A stretch of 34,273 nt of DNA, taken from Cytobacillus oceanisediminis (lineage in GTDB: Bacteria > Bacillota > Bacilli > Bacillales > Cytobacillaceae). The notes beneath the pieces were generated by a model. The model was not told the origin of the DNA, searched no databases, and was given only the letters and a program-made list of their open reading frames with translations. The translations under genes and the position numbers were made by a program. The DNA lies in the NCBI RefSeq assembly GCF_007830235.1, contig NZ_VLKI01000031.1, forward strand, positions 1 to 34,273. Reading direction: 5' to 3'. Shown here piece by piece: positions 8,715-16,811 of this stretch (the stretch's first letter is position 1; every line of letters begins with the position of its first letter).

Positions 8715-11118
8715 TCGGGACGAATTTAAAGAGGAATTCCTGAAAAAGCTGGAGATGACCTGCGGAAAAAGTTTTGGGGAAAGCACAGAGAGAGACCATT
8801 ATTTTACTCTCGGCAATATGATTAGAGAGCATGTCAGTACAGAGTGGATTAACACGAATGAACGTTACCGCATCGACCGGGAAAAGCAGGTGTATTATCT
8901 GTCCATTGAGTTTTTACTGGGACGCCTTCTCCACCATAATTTAATGAATTTGGGAATCGAACAGGTTGTCAAGGAAGGCTTAGCTGATTTAGGGATTGAC
9001 CTGAACCGCTTGGAGGAGATTGAAGCGGATGCCGGACTCGGCAACGGCGGGCTTGGGCGTTTGGCAGCCTGTTTTATGGATTCATTGGCATCGTTAAATT
9101 TACCGGGACATGGCTGCGGAATTCGTTATAAGCATGGCTTATTTGAGCAGAAAATTGTCGACGGCTATCAGGTGGAGCTTCCGGAGCAATGGCTGCGTAA
9201 TGGCCATGTTTGGGAGGTAAGAAAAGCGGATCTTGCGATTGAGATTCCTTTTTGGGGCAAGGTGGAAACAACAGAGGAAAATGGGCGGCTTGTATTTCGC
9301 CATGTAAATGCTGAGACGATTTCAGCTGTTCCATACGATATGCCTGTTGTTGGCTATAAGACAGATACGATTAATACACTTAGGCTTTGGAATGCAGAAC
9401 CGTCTCCGTTTCCTGTCAACCATGATATTTTAAAATATAAGCGCGAAACCGAATCGGTATCCGAGTTTTTGTATCCGGATGATACCCATGATGAAGGAAA
9501 AATTCTGCGTTTAAAACAGCAGTATTTTCTAGTGTCTGCCAGCATCCGCTCAATTGTACGATCCTTTCGAAAGCAGCATAATAGTTTAAAAGATTTTCAC
9601 GAGTTTGTCAGCATTCATATTAATGATACCCATCCAGTCCTCGCCATCCCTGAACTGATGCGCATCCTGCTTGACGAAGAAGGATTGGGCTGGGAAGAAG
9701 CCTGGAATATCACCGTTAATACGATTGCTTATACAAATCATACGACTCTTTCAGAGGCTCTTGAAAAGTGGCCTATCCGCATTTTCCAGCCTTTGCTGCC
9801 GCGCATTTATATGATTGTAAATGAAATCAATGAGCGATTCTGCCGCCAGCTTTGGGAACAGTACCCCGGTGACTGGAAGCGGATTGAGAATATGGCGATT
9901 ATTGCCCATGATCAGGTTAAAATGGCCCACCTTGCCCTTGTTGGCAGCTCAAGCGTAAATGGTGTAGCGGCTTTGCATACGGAGATCTTAAAAAAGCGGG
10001 AAATGAATCAGTTTTATGAAATTTTTCCCGAGAAATTCAATAATAAAACAAATGGGATTACACACAGAAGATGGCTGCTAAAAGCAAACCCGCTTTTGTC
10101 AGATCTAATTTCAGAAAGCATTGGGGCCGGCTGGGTTGGGAATCCAGAAAAGCTTCGTGAATTAGAAGACTTTAAGAATGATAGAGTGTTCCTCGAGCAA
10201 TTGCACCAGATTAAACAAAAGAATAAGGAAAGACTGGCGAAGCGGATTGAGGAGCAGAATGGCATTATTGTGGATACGTCCTCCATTTTTGATATTCAGG
10301 TGAAGCGACTGCATGCATATAAGCGCCAGCTTTTAAATATCCTGCATGTGATGCATTTATATAACAGGCTGAAGGAAGACTCCAATTTCCGCCTGCATCC
10401 CCGGACATTTATATTTGGAGCTAAGGCATCACCGGGCTATTATTATGCGAAGAAGATTATTAAATTGATTAATACCGTTGCTGAAAAGGTAAACCATGAT
10501 CCGCAGACAAAGGATCAGCTAAAAGTTGTCTTTTTAGAAAATTACCGGGTCTCTCTTGCAGAGGAAATTTTCCCTGCTGCAGATATTAGCGAGCAAATTT
10601 CAACAGCAAGCAAGGAAGCTTCCGGCACAGGTAATATGAAGTTCATGATGAATGGTGCTTTGACGGTCGGGACACTTGATGGAGCAAATATTGAAATTAA
10701 AGAAAAAGCGGGAGATGAAAATATTTTTATTTTCGGGCTTACAGCGGATGAAGTTTTAAGCTATTACCAAAATGGCGGATACAACTCAAGAGAATATTAT
10801 CATCATGATAAGCGAATCCGCCAGGTAGTCGACCAGCTTACAAACGGATTTTTCCCGGAAGTGGATGATGAATTCGAGCCTATTTTTGATTCATTGCTGA
10901 TGGAAAATGATCAGTACTTTGTATTAAGAGACTTTGCTTCCTACGTAAGTATTCAAAAAGAGGCGGGAAAAGCATACGAAGACAGGGACCGCTGGCTTAA
11001 AATGAGCTTAATGAATATTGGCGGCTCAGGTTATTTTTCAAGTGATCGCACGATCAGCGAGTATGCGCGGGAGATTTGGAACATCAAGCCTGCGGGTGTT
11101 GAAATGATGAATAAATAG
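8704..11118 (+). CDS. glgP: Glycogen phosphorylase GlgP
   Basis: A PLP-dependent GT35 phosphorylase of 804 residues that releases glucose-1-phosphate from alpha-glucan (EC 2.4.1.1). The N-terminal half has EADAGLGNGGLGRLAACFMD. The C-terminal half has IQVKRLHAYKRQLLN and the PLP-lysine motif EASGTGNMKFMMNGALTVGT, with Lys646. The start is ATG 8704 behind AAGGAGTGAAAGCC. It overlaps glgA by 11 bases. An upstream in-frame ATG at 8617 lies deep in glgA and has no ribosome site. It is the last gene of the operon, so synthesis and breakdown enzymes are made together. Confidence 0.97.
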   Translation: MFSDRDEFKEEFLKKLEMTCGKSFGESTERDHYFTLGNMIREHVSTEWINTNERYRIDREKQVYYLSIEFLLGRLLHHNLMNLGIEQVVKEGLADLGIDLNRLEEIEADAGLGNGGLGRLAACFMDSLASLNLPGHGCGIRYKHGLFEQKIVDGYQVELPEQWLRNGHVWEVRKADLAIEIPFWGKVETTEENGRLVFRHVNAETISAVPYDMPVVGYKTDTINTLRLWNAEPSPFPVNHDILKYKRETESVSEFLYPDDTHDEGKILRLKQQYFLVSASIRSIVRSFRKQHNSLKDFHEFVSIHINDTHPVLAIPELMRILLDEEGLGWEEAWNITVNTIAYTNHTTLSEALEKWPIRIFQPLLPRIYMIVNEINERFCRQLWEQYPGDWKRIENMAIIAHDQVKMAHLALVGSSSVNGVAALHTEILKKREMNQFYEIFPEKFNNKTNGITHRRWLLKANPLLSDLISESIGAGWVGNPEKLRELEDFKNDRVFLEQLHQIKQKNKERLAKRIEEQNGIIVDTSSIFDIQVKRLHAYKRQLLNILHVMHLYNRLKEDSNFRLHPRTFIFGAKASPGYYYAKKIIKLINTVAEKVNHDPQTKDQLKVVFLENYRVSLAEEIFPAADISEQISTASKEASGTGNMKFMMNGALTVGTLDGANIEIKEKAGDENIFIFGLTADEVLSYYQNGGYNSREYYHHDKRIRQVVDQLTNGFFPEVDDEFEPIFDSLLMENDQYFVLRDFASYVSIQKEAGKAYEDRDRWLKMSLMNIGGSGYFSSDRTISEYAREIWNIKPAGVEMMNK

Positions 11119-11127
11119 ATGTTGGAA

Positions 11128-11161
11128 AACAGCCCTTCCGGAGGCGGAAGGGCTGTTTTTT
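11128..11161 (+). terminator. Terminator of the glg operon
   Basis: A near-perfect stem AACAGCCCTTCCG/CGGAAGGGCTGTT with loop GAGG and a T run, ten bases after the glgP stop. Confidence 0.95.
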
Positions 11162-11238
11162 GTATAGTTCTGTTGTTTATCGTTATGATTCACTACCAAA
11201 ATCCCCAAACGGCCGGAGTATATGCTTAAATAAATTAG

Positions 11239-11507
11239 ATTAACTCCCAAATAAAAGTACAAGGCCAAATATGGTCGTTAATCATCAGAATTAACTCCCA
11301 AAATAGAAAGCCCAGCCCTAATATCGTCGTTAATCATCGGAATTAACTCCCATATCCGGAAAGCACACACGAAAATCGTCGTTAATCATCAGAATTAACT
11401 CCCAAATAGAAAGCCCAGCCCTAATATCGTCGTTAATCATCAGAATTAACTCCCATATCCGGAAAGCACACACGAAAATCGTCGTTAATCATCAAAATTA
11501 ACTCCCA
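11239..11507. repeat. 52-bp tandem array with GTTAAT/ATTAAC dyads
   Basis: Six ATTAACTCCCA words begin at 11239, 11290, 11342, 11394, 11445 and 11497, a period of 51-52 bp. Each of the last five is preceded by TCGTTAATCATC plus 2-3 bases, so each junction holds a 6-bp dyad GTTAAT-N7-ATTAAC (or a close variant). The DNA between words comes in two alternating types (A, B, A, B) after one diverged first unit. Units 1+2 are almost identical to units 3+4, which shows a recent duplication of a block of about 103 bp. The array lies between the convergent glgP and amidinotransferase-family genes. Confidence 0.92.
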
Positions 11508-11587
11508 TTTTCTTGTAGAGCTAGTGGAAAACGTGCTTAATAAACAAGTTTACTGCGAAATAGGGCAACCTCCAAGCACACCTCAAA

Positions 11588-11643
11588 AATAATATAATGG
11601 TAAAAGGCCCCCACCCCAGGGAGCCTTTTACCATTATATTATT
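11588..11643 (-). terminator. Long hairpin terminator, convergent gene end
   Basis: A perfect inverted repeat of about 21 bp, AATAATATAATGGTAAAAGGC and its complement, encloses a 14-nt loop. The right arm contains the stop codon of the minus-strand gene at 11639. On the minus strand it gives a stem followed by T-rich DNA. It may act in both directions. Confidence 0.8.
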
Positions 11644-12490
11644 TCCCTCTGCTTCGCCTAACCGGCATCGTACAGCAGCGGAAGGCTCCACCGGATTTGA
11701 TGATTTCAGTTATGTCCACTTCCATAACCTCAAAGCCTCTTGCCCGGAGCTCTTTATTTACATTTTTATTAACAGGGAGGCTGAAGACTTTTTTATTGCC
11801 AATGGAGAGGACGTTAGTTCCGAGGGTAAACTGTTCATCTTCAGATACTCTTATCAAATCATATCGGGACTCAAGCATTTTGACTTTTTCCCCGTGGATT
11901 TCTCCAGGGAAAATCAGAGCTTCTTCTGGAGAAATAATATTAAATACACAATCCAGGTGAAGATAAGTATCTGTAAAAGGAATGGATATGATCTCATATT
12001 CCGGAAGGAGGCTTCGCAGATGCTCGATTGCTTCTTCAAAAGTCCGGTTGCTCACCCCAACATAAATTGTTTTTCCGTCGATGAGGACATCTCCCCCCTC
12101 GATCCGGTCTCCCGTTAAATTGTAAAAAGGGATTTGCTGCTGTTCCAGCCATTGCTTTAGGACGTTTTCTTCCCCTTGACGGATATCAGCAGCCATTTCA
12201 GCTACATATACCTTTTTGCCAAGAGTAAGTCCAATATCCCGGGTAAAAACCTGTTCCGGGTATTTTTCAAGCGGAGGAAGCAAAACAACATCCACTCCAT
12301 TTTCTTTCAAGGCACTGACAAAATGCCTGTGCTGCTTCATCGCCCGATCTATATTGATGCCTTCTTTTTTGAAATGCTTTTGTGTTTCATTAATAGTATC
12401 TAAAATGGTCATATATTGCGGTTCGCATAATACGACTTGCTCAAGCTTGTCATATTCGGAAAAACATTCGGCTTTATTTTGTCCAGACAT
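11639..12490 (-). CDS. Amidinotransferase/DDAH-family guanidine-modifying hydrolase
   Basis: A 283-residue protein of the pentein fold family (dimethylarginine dimethylaminohydrolase, arginine deiminase and amidinotransferase), similar to the B. subtilis YkgA type. Such enzymes usually hydrolyse arginine-like guanidino groups through a cysteine. The family residues are present: FTRD with Asp85, EGGDV with Glu131, HLDCVFNI with His178, and GGAFRCCTMP with nucleophile Cys272 at the C-terminus. The start was set at ATG 12490, seven bases after GGGAGG. A longer frame from an upstream TTG would swallow the ribosome site. The exact substrate (methylarginine or other) cannot be read from sequence. 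It is monocistronic and convergent with the glg operon. Confidence 0.85.
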   Translation of the reverse strand: MSGQNKAECFSEYDKLEQVVLCEPQYMTILDTINETQKHFKKEGINIDRAMKQHRHFVSALKENGVDVVLLPPLEKYPEQVFTRDIGLTLGKKVYVAEMAADIRQGEENVLKQWLEQQQIPFYNLTGDRIEGGDVLIDGKTIYVGVSNRTFEEAIEHLRSLLPEYEIISIPFTDTYLHLDCVFNIISPEEALIFPGEIHGEKVKMLESRYDLIRVSEDEQFTLGTNVLSIGNKKVFSLPVNKNVNKELRARGFEVMEVDITEIIKSGGAFRCCTMPVRRSRGK

Positions 12491-12656
12491 AAATAGGCCT
12501 CCCAGCAAGTTATTCTTAAAATAATATTTCCAAGGGGAGCCTCTTTTACTCCATTGAATGAAGTCCAGCTAAGTATATTAACAATAATTTCCACTTTAAA
12601 AAAGGTTTAAAAACCCTGATAATGTAATCAATAGATATTAAGGGGGAAGCTGTTAA

Positions 12657-12869
12657 ATGTACCAAATCGAGAAGGGATCTATGGAAGAAGTTTTGCTGCA
12701 TCTTCAGAATATTGGACTGCAACTAAATGAATTCGAGAAGACAAATGAATCCATTCCGGTGAAAAACTATAAAGAACTGCTGGAATTCAGCATCTCCATT
12801 GCCCGCCGTACAAACGATGTTTCTGATACGATAGATGAGATTATCCAGGATATCGAATCCAAGCTATAA
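12657..12869 (+). CDS. Small conserved-looking protein (70 aa), unknown
   Basis: A 70-residue protein starting at ATG behind AAGGGGGAAG. It is predicted mostly helical with heptad-like leucine spacing (VLLHLQNIGLQLNEFE, then YKELLEFSISIARR) and an acidic C-terminus (DTIDEIIQDIESKL). It has no signal peptide, membrane segment or metal motif. I do not recognise the family. It stands alone between the divergent DDAH-family gene and a shared terminator, so the context gives no role. Confidence 0.75.
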   Translation: MYQIEKGSMEEVLLHLQNIGLQLNEFEKTNESIPVKNYKELLEFSISIARRTNDVSDTIDEIIQDIESKL

Positions 12870-12903
12870 TATATAGGTAATCTTATTTTGCCAATGACAT
12901 ATA

Positions 12904-12937
12904 AAAAAGCGATGCTCCATTTGGGGCATCGCTTTTA
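12904..12937. terminator. Bidirectional terminator
   Basis: The stem AAAAGCGATGCTCC/GGGGCATCGCTTTT has loop ATTT. A and T runs on either side let it end both the 70-aa plus-strand gene and the minus-strand yteA, whose stop lies at 12940. Confidence 0.93.
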
Positions 12938-12939
12938 TT

Positions 12940-13695
12940 TTACTCTTTATCATCATCCATATAGCCGTCAGTCTGACGATAAGGTACATCTCCATAAGGC
13001 GCTTCAATATTATTTTCATCAAGCATTGCTTCGTACTCTTCCTGCTTTTTGGAAGGATAGATTTTTCTTTGTTTGCCTTCCATGTCATTTCCGACAAAGG
13101 TTTCATAATCCTCCGTGAAGCCTTCATCATCATGTCCTTCATTATAAAGCGAGTTATAGTCTTCGTAATCGCCCCTTAAGTCTGAAGGTGTCTCGGAAGT
13201 ACCGAAGCGGGCAACCTCCTGAAAGCTGTCCTCGTTGTCGACAACTTCCCTGAATTGATGATGCTGAAATGTATTGCCATATGCAGGTTCAAGAACATCT
13301 TCTTCCACAGGGCGGTCTCCTGGCACAGTCTGCTCCGGGCTGTGTTCTTTGCAGTAAAGAGTTGCAGGAAGCACCTCAAGGCGCTCGAAAGGGATTTCAG
13401 TTCCGCACTTTTTGCATTTGCCGTAAGAACCATCCTCGATTGCCTTTAGTGCTGTATTTATTTTATTCAATTCAGAATCATGATGCTCTTCTAATGCAAA
13501 ATCCTTTTCACGCTCATAAAGTTCTGAACCCATATCAGCAGGATGGTTGTCATAAAGGGAAAGCTCCCCAACTGTATCTCTCGCGCTTGCACTTTCCAGA
13601 CCTCCTTCTTTATTCGCTTGAAGCTGGTCTTCCAATGATTTTTTTTCGTCGTTTAATTCCTTTTTTAAGCGGCTTATTTGTTCATTGCTCAACAT
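12940..13695 (-). CDS. yteA: YteA-family TraR/DksA-like zinc-finger protein
   Basis: A 251-residue cytoplasmic protein of the YteA family, which the protein family databases describe as sporulation-linked and which belongs to the TraR/DksA group. The N-terminus is a charged coiled coil (RLKKELNDEKKSLEDQLQ). The centre has a zinc-finger-like motif, CKKCGTEI then 13 residues then CKEH, i.e. C-x2-C-x17-C-x2-H. The tail is long and very acidic with many Glu, Asp and Tyr. The start is ATG 13695, with GAAGG about ten bases upstream. An in-frame start at 13737 has no ribosome site. It shares its terminator with the preceding plus-strand gene. Its direct role in transcription is inferred from the family, not visible. 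Confidence 0.88.
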   Translation of the reverse strand: MLSNEQISRLKKELNDEKKSLEDQLQANKEGGLESASARDTVGELSLYDNHPADMGSELYEREKDFALEEHHDSELNKINTALKAIEDGSYGKCKKCGTEIPFERLEVLPATLYCKEHSPEQTVPGDRPVEEDVLEPAYGNTFQHHQFREVVDNEDSFQEVARFGTSETPSDLRGDYEDYNSLYNEGHDDEGFTEDYETFVGNDMEGKQRKIYPSKKQEEYEAMLDENNIEAPYGDVPYRQTDGYMDDDKE

Positions 13696-13988
13696 AAATG
13701 TCACATCCTTCAGATTGGTTTCACGGTGTCTTTCCAAAATGGTTTTTATAAAAAAGGCTGAGCTTAATTAGCTTCTGTTTCCCAAGCTGAAGCCTGTCCG
13801 AACGCTTATGCCCTGCCGAATTTAAAAGATAAACCATAGTCCATATGGGGTTAGTGTTGACGTTATTGGCAAAATCACAATGGAAGAAGGTCTTCAGTTT
13901 ATTAAGTGTGGCGAATCCTCTTCCTTGAGTAAAAAATACCCGTTATTGACAGTACGAAACCTGGATAGCGTTTTCTGTTGTTTTTTTC
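13696..13988. other. Intergenic stretch, nothing recognised
   Basis: About 290 bp between yteA and the menA terminator, upstream of yteA. It must hold the yteA promoter on the minus strand, but no convincing -35/-10 pair, operator, RNA or small gene was seen. Confidence 0.4.
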
Positions 13989-13993
13989 CAAAC

Positions 13994-14023
13994 AAAAACC
14001 CCTGCTTTCTTAAGCAGAGGTTT
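13994..14023 (-). terminator. Terminator of menA
   Basis: On the minus strand the stem CCTCTGCTT/AAGCAGGGG (one G-U pair) is followed by TTTTTG. It lies just past the menA stop at 14032. Confidence 0.88.
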
Positions 14024-14031
14024 AAAGTGAT

Positions 14032-14964
14032 TTATAAGAAGTAGCCAAGAAACAGGCCTACTGATAATAAAAATCCAAAGATCGTATTTGTCTGTGCCGT
14101 TGCCTTCATAGCAGGCATCATCTGCATTGGCAGTGTTTTACCGATAAAGCCTTTTGTTGCTTTAACGGCTTTAGGTGCACTAATGACGACAATGGCAAGC
14201 CATGGGGAAATGATGTTCATAGCGATTAAGGCAAAAACCCATCCGTACGAAACAATAAACATTCCAGCCAGCAGATTGATAGCGCCTTTTTTTCCTAATA
14301 AAATCGCCAGCGTTTTGCGGCCGAATTCTTTGTCGCCATCCAAATCCCTTATATTGTTGGCAAGCAGTATGGCACCGACAAGAATCAGGATTGGGAAGGA
14401 TACTAAGATACTCGTAGAAGTTACCGTTCCTGTTTGGATATAAAAGGAAATAAGGATGATCAGCATGCCCATGAAGAATCCGGCAAATAACTCACCAAAC
14501 GGTGTGTAGGCAATTGGCAGAGGACCGCCTGTGTACAAAAACCCGACTGCCATGGATGCCAGCCCGATAACCGCTATCCACCAGCTAGTGCTCATGCAAA
14601 TATAAAAGCCAAGCAGTATGGCGATACCATATAAACCGAATGCCAGATTTAATACAGTTTTTGGTTTAATCCCTTCACGGACGATCGCTCCGCCGATTCC
14701 GACAGATTCTTCCGTGTCCAGTCCTCTTTTATAATCGTAATATTCATTAAACATATTGGTAGCAGCCTGGATCAGCAAGCTCGCTGCCAGCATGGCAAAA
14801 AATAATCCAAAATGCACCTCTGTCATTTCCATTGCTAATGCCGTTCCAAGCAAAACCGGAACGAAAGCGGCTGTAAGAGTGTGAGGTCTTGTCAACTGCC
14901 ACCAAACTCTCCAGTTCCTTGAATTGGAGGCAGGCGGAAAACTGGTCTGCGTTTGTGGTTGCAT
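14032..14964 (-). CDS. menA: 1,4-dihydroxy-2-naphthoate prenyltransferase MenA
   Basis: A membrane UbiA-family prenyltransferase that joins a polyprenyl diphosphate to 1,4-dihydroxy-2-naphthoate, giving demethylmenaquinone (EC 2.5.1.74). The 310 residues contain about eight or nine membrane helices. The two Asp-rich substrate motifs are present: NMFNEYYDYKRGLD (about 70-83) and NNIRDLDGDKEFGRKT (near 205-220). The N-terminus is a polar Gln/Ser/Pro tail. The start is ATG with GGGGAGAG five bases upstream. It is divergent from the menFDHBEC cluster, separated by about 440 bp, so the two may be regulated together. Confidence 0.95.
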   Translation of the reverse strand: MQPQTQTSFPPASNSRNWRVWWQLTRPHTLTAAFVPVLLGTALAMEMTEVHFGLFFAMLAASLLIQAATNMFNEYYDYKRGLDTEESVGIGGAIVREGIKPKTVLNLAFGLYGIAILLGFYICMSTSWWIAVIGLASMAVGFLYTGGPLPIAYTPFGELFAGFFMGMLIILISFYIQTGTVTSTSILVSFPILILVGAILLANNIRDLDGDKEFGRKTLAILLGKKGAINLLAGMFIVSYGWVFALIAMNIISPWLAIVVISAPKAVKATKGFIGKTLPMQMMPAMKATAQTNTIFGFLLSVGLFLGYFL

Positions 14965-15243
14965 TATAACTCTCCCCTTATTTTATCTATATTCTGTAAT
15001 GTTAAATTTAATTGCTTCAATCAAACTTGTTTATTTTAACCGATTTCCAGGGTATTGTCAAAGAAACCCTTCAATAGAAATCGAGGAAACAACTTAAGTG
15101 TAGGTAAAGATTAAAGGGGTGTCAACGTATTTTTCCCGTAAACGGAGGCGGTATTTTCCATCCTAAAAGGGGAAGGTTAAAGTTACTCTTTCAGCAATTC
15201 CTTGAGCAAGGGAGAAGCTCCGTCTTCCATTTTCCTAAAATGA
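14965..15243. other. menA-menF divergent intergenic, upstream half
   Basis: AT-rich DNA that carries the menA leader on the minus strand. A TTGATT near 15022-15027 (minus strand) is a possible -35, but its -10 is not clear. No riboswitch class or terminator was recognised here. The menF promoter elements lie to the right, from 15244. Confidence 0.4.
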
Positions 15244-15282
15244 GTGTAATTCATATTACACGAGCCCAAAGTAAGCTATAAT
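15244..15282 (+). promoter_or_regulatory. Likely menF promoter with overlapping dyad operator
   Basis: A consensus -10 TATAAT lies at 15277-15282. Seventeen bases upstream is TATTAC (15254-15259), a weak -35. Overlapping this is a perfect dyad, GTGTAAT-TCAT-ATTACAC (15244-15261), the classic position for a repressor site. A second possible start region, TTGACATCATTGACA at 15313-15327, lacks a good -10. The regulator is unknown. Confidence 0.5.
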
Positions 15283-15407
15283 ATAATAAGGATACTAAAA
15301 GAAGTCCAGTGATTGACATCATTGACATTCTCCAATCCTGAGGTGTATCTTAGAATAAGTTTAAAGTAGGATAACGGCCTTTCTGGGCTGTTATTGGAGG
15401 GATTTTT

Positions 15408-16811
15408 TTGGTTACGATACAAGATACGGAACTAAAAGAAGGGATCCAAGAGGCGATCGAGAGGGCAAAGGTCTTATCGAAGCCTGTTTTAGTGAGTGAA
15501 GTTCAAAAAATAAATCATATAGACCCCCTTTCTTTTTATGCGGCAGGAAAGAGCCGTTTTTTTGGTGAACGTTTTTTCTGGAAGGATCCTTCTGGCGAAA
15601 CTTATATAATCGGTCTCGGTGTATGCAAACAAATTCAGTCAGATCAAAGTGCAGGGCGATTTAATAGTGTCGAAAAGGAATGGAAGCGTTTTATAGATGA
15701 AAGCATTGTTTTTAATCCATATGATAACAAGGCAATAGGGCCTGTTATGTTTGGCGGATTTTCTTTTGATCCATTAAAAGAGAAAACGAAGCTGTGGTCG
15801 AAGTACTCAGATTCACTTTTTCATGTACCGACCTTTATGTACAGTGAAGTTAAGGGCCAGGCTTTTTTAACAACCAATGTTGTTTGTACCCAGCATGACG
15901 ACCTTTCTCTTTTTGAAAAGGTTGGGGTTGAACGTGGAGCGGTCTTAGATTCAATAGAAAACGATTTGCCGCAGCAGGGAAATGTCCTTCTCAAGGAAGT
16001 GGATATCAATCCGGAGAAGTGGATGAATACGGTTGAAGCCATTGTAGAGGAATTAAAAACAGGCTCTTTAAAAAAAGTTGTGCTTGCACGGGAATCCAGG
16101 CTCGTATTTGAAAAGCGGATTGAGATTGAAAGAGTGCTTTCAAATCTGATGGAGCTTCAAAGAGAGAGCTTTATTTTTGCATTTGAATCAAATGGAGATT
16201 GCTTTATTGGTGCTTCTCCCGAAAGGCTGATCAAAAAATACGGTGAAAGCGTATTTACCACATGTCTGGCAGGATCCATTCCGAGAGGCAAAACAGAAGA
16301 GGATGACCATATTCTTGGTGATGCCTTATTAAGTGATCAAAAAAACCTGACCGAGCATCAATATGTGGTGGATATGATTAAAGAAGCGATGGAGGAATCC
16401 TGTACAGAAGTTGAGCTTCCGGATAAGCCTCAGCTGATGAAAATGAGAGACATTCAGCATCTTTACACCCCTGTTATAGGGAAAACTAGGGATGATGCAT
16501 CTCTATTGGCTTTGGTTGACCGCCTGCATCCGACTCCGGCTCTTGGCGGGCTGCCTAAAAAAGAAGCGGTAGAGAAAATAAGAGAGGTAGAAGAACTGGA
16601 CCGGGGCTTTTATGCCGCTCCATTAGGATGGGTGGACTTTAAAGGGAATGGCGAATATGCGGTTGCAATCAGATCTGGGCTGATTCAGGGCAATGAAGCA
16701 TCCATTTTTGCCGGCTGCGGAGTGGTCCAGGATTCAAATGCCGAAAGCGAATATCAGGAAACGAAGATTAAGTTTCGTCCAATGCTTACGGCTCTTGGGG
16801 GTAATAAATGA
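15408..16811 (+). CDS. menF: Isochorismate synthase MenF
   Basis: Converts chorismate to isochorismate (EC 5.4.4.2), the entry to menaquinone synthesis. It belongs to the chorismate-binding (TrpE/MenF) family and has 467 residues. Conserved motifs are KKVVLARE (about 220-228), CFIGASPERL, CLAGSIPRGK, HPTPALGGLP and the C-terminal GCGVVQDSNAESEYQET. The start is TTG with GGAGG seven bases upstream. Its stop overlaps menD by four bases (ATGA). In Bacillus this gene may be misnamed dhbC, but the men context settles the assignment. Confidence 0.95.
   Translation: MVTIQDTELKEGIQEAIERAKVLSKPVLVSEVQKINHIDPLSFYAAGKSRFFGERFFWKDPSGETYIIGLGVCKQIQSDQSAGRFNSVEKEWKRFIDESIVFNPYDNKAIGPVMFGGFSFDPLKEKTKLWSKYSDSLFHVPTFMYSEVKGQAFLTTNVVCTQHDDLSLFEKVGVERGAVLDSIENDLPQQGNVLLKEVDINPEKWMNTVEAIVEELKTGSLKKVVLARESRLVFEKRIEIERVLSNLMELQRESFIFAFESNGDCFIGASPERLIKKYGESVFTTCLAGSIPRGKTEEDDHILGDALLSDQKNLTEHQYVVDMIKEAMEESCTEVELPDKPQLMKMRDIQHLYTPVIGKTRDDASLLALVDRLHPTPALGGLPKKEAVEKIREVEELDRGFYAAPLGWVDFKGNGEYAVAIRSGLIQGNEASIFAGCGVVQDSNAESEYQETKIKFRPMLTALGGNK

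Noticed and set aside
11239..11507. CRISPR array
   Set aside because: The spacing is regular, but the 'spacers' alternate between two related sequences instead of being unique, and no cas genes are present.
11597..12118. 173-codon plus-strand frame antisense to the DDAH-family gene
   Set aside because: The opposite strand has a full protein with all catalytic residues; this frame has no ribosome site and starts in the terminator.
13269..13697. 142-codon plus-strand frame antisense to yteA
   Set aside because: It is the shadow of the acidic, low-complexity yteA coding sequence.
14965..15407. Riboswitch or T-box upstream of menF
   Set aside because: No conserved riboswitch core, T-box motif or terminator/antiterminator pair was seen; only promoter-like elements and the dyad.
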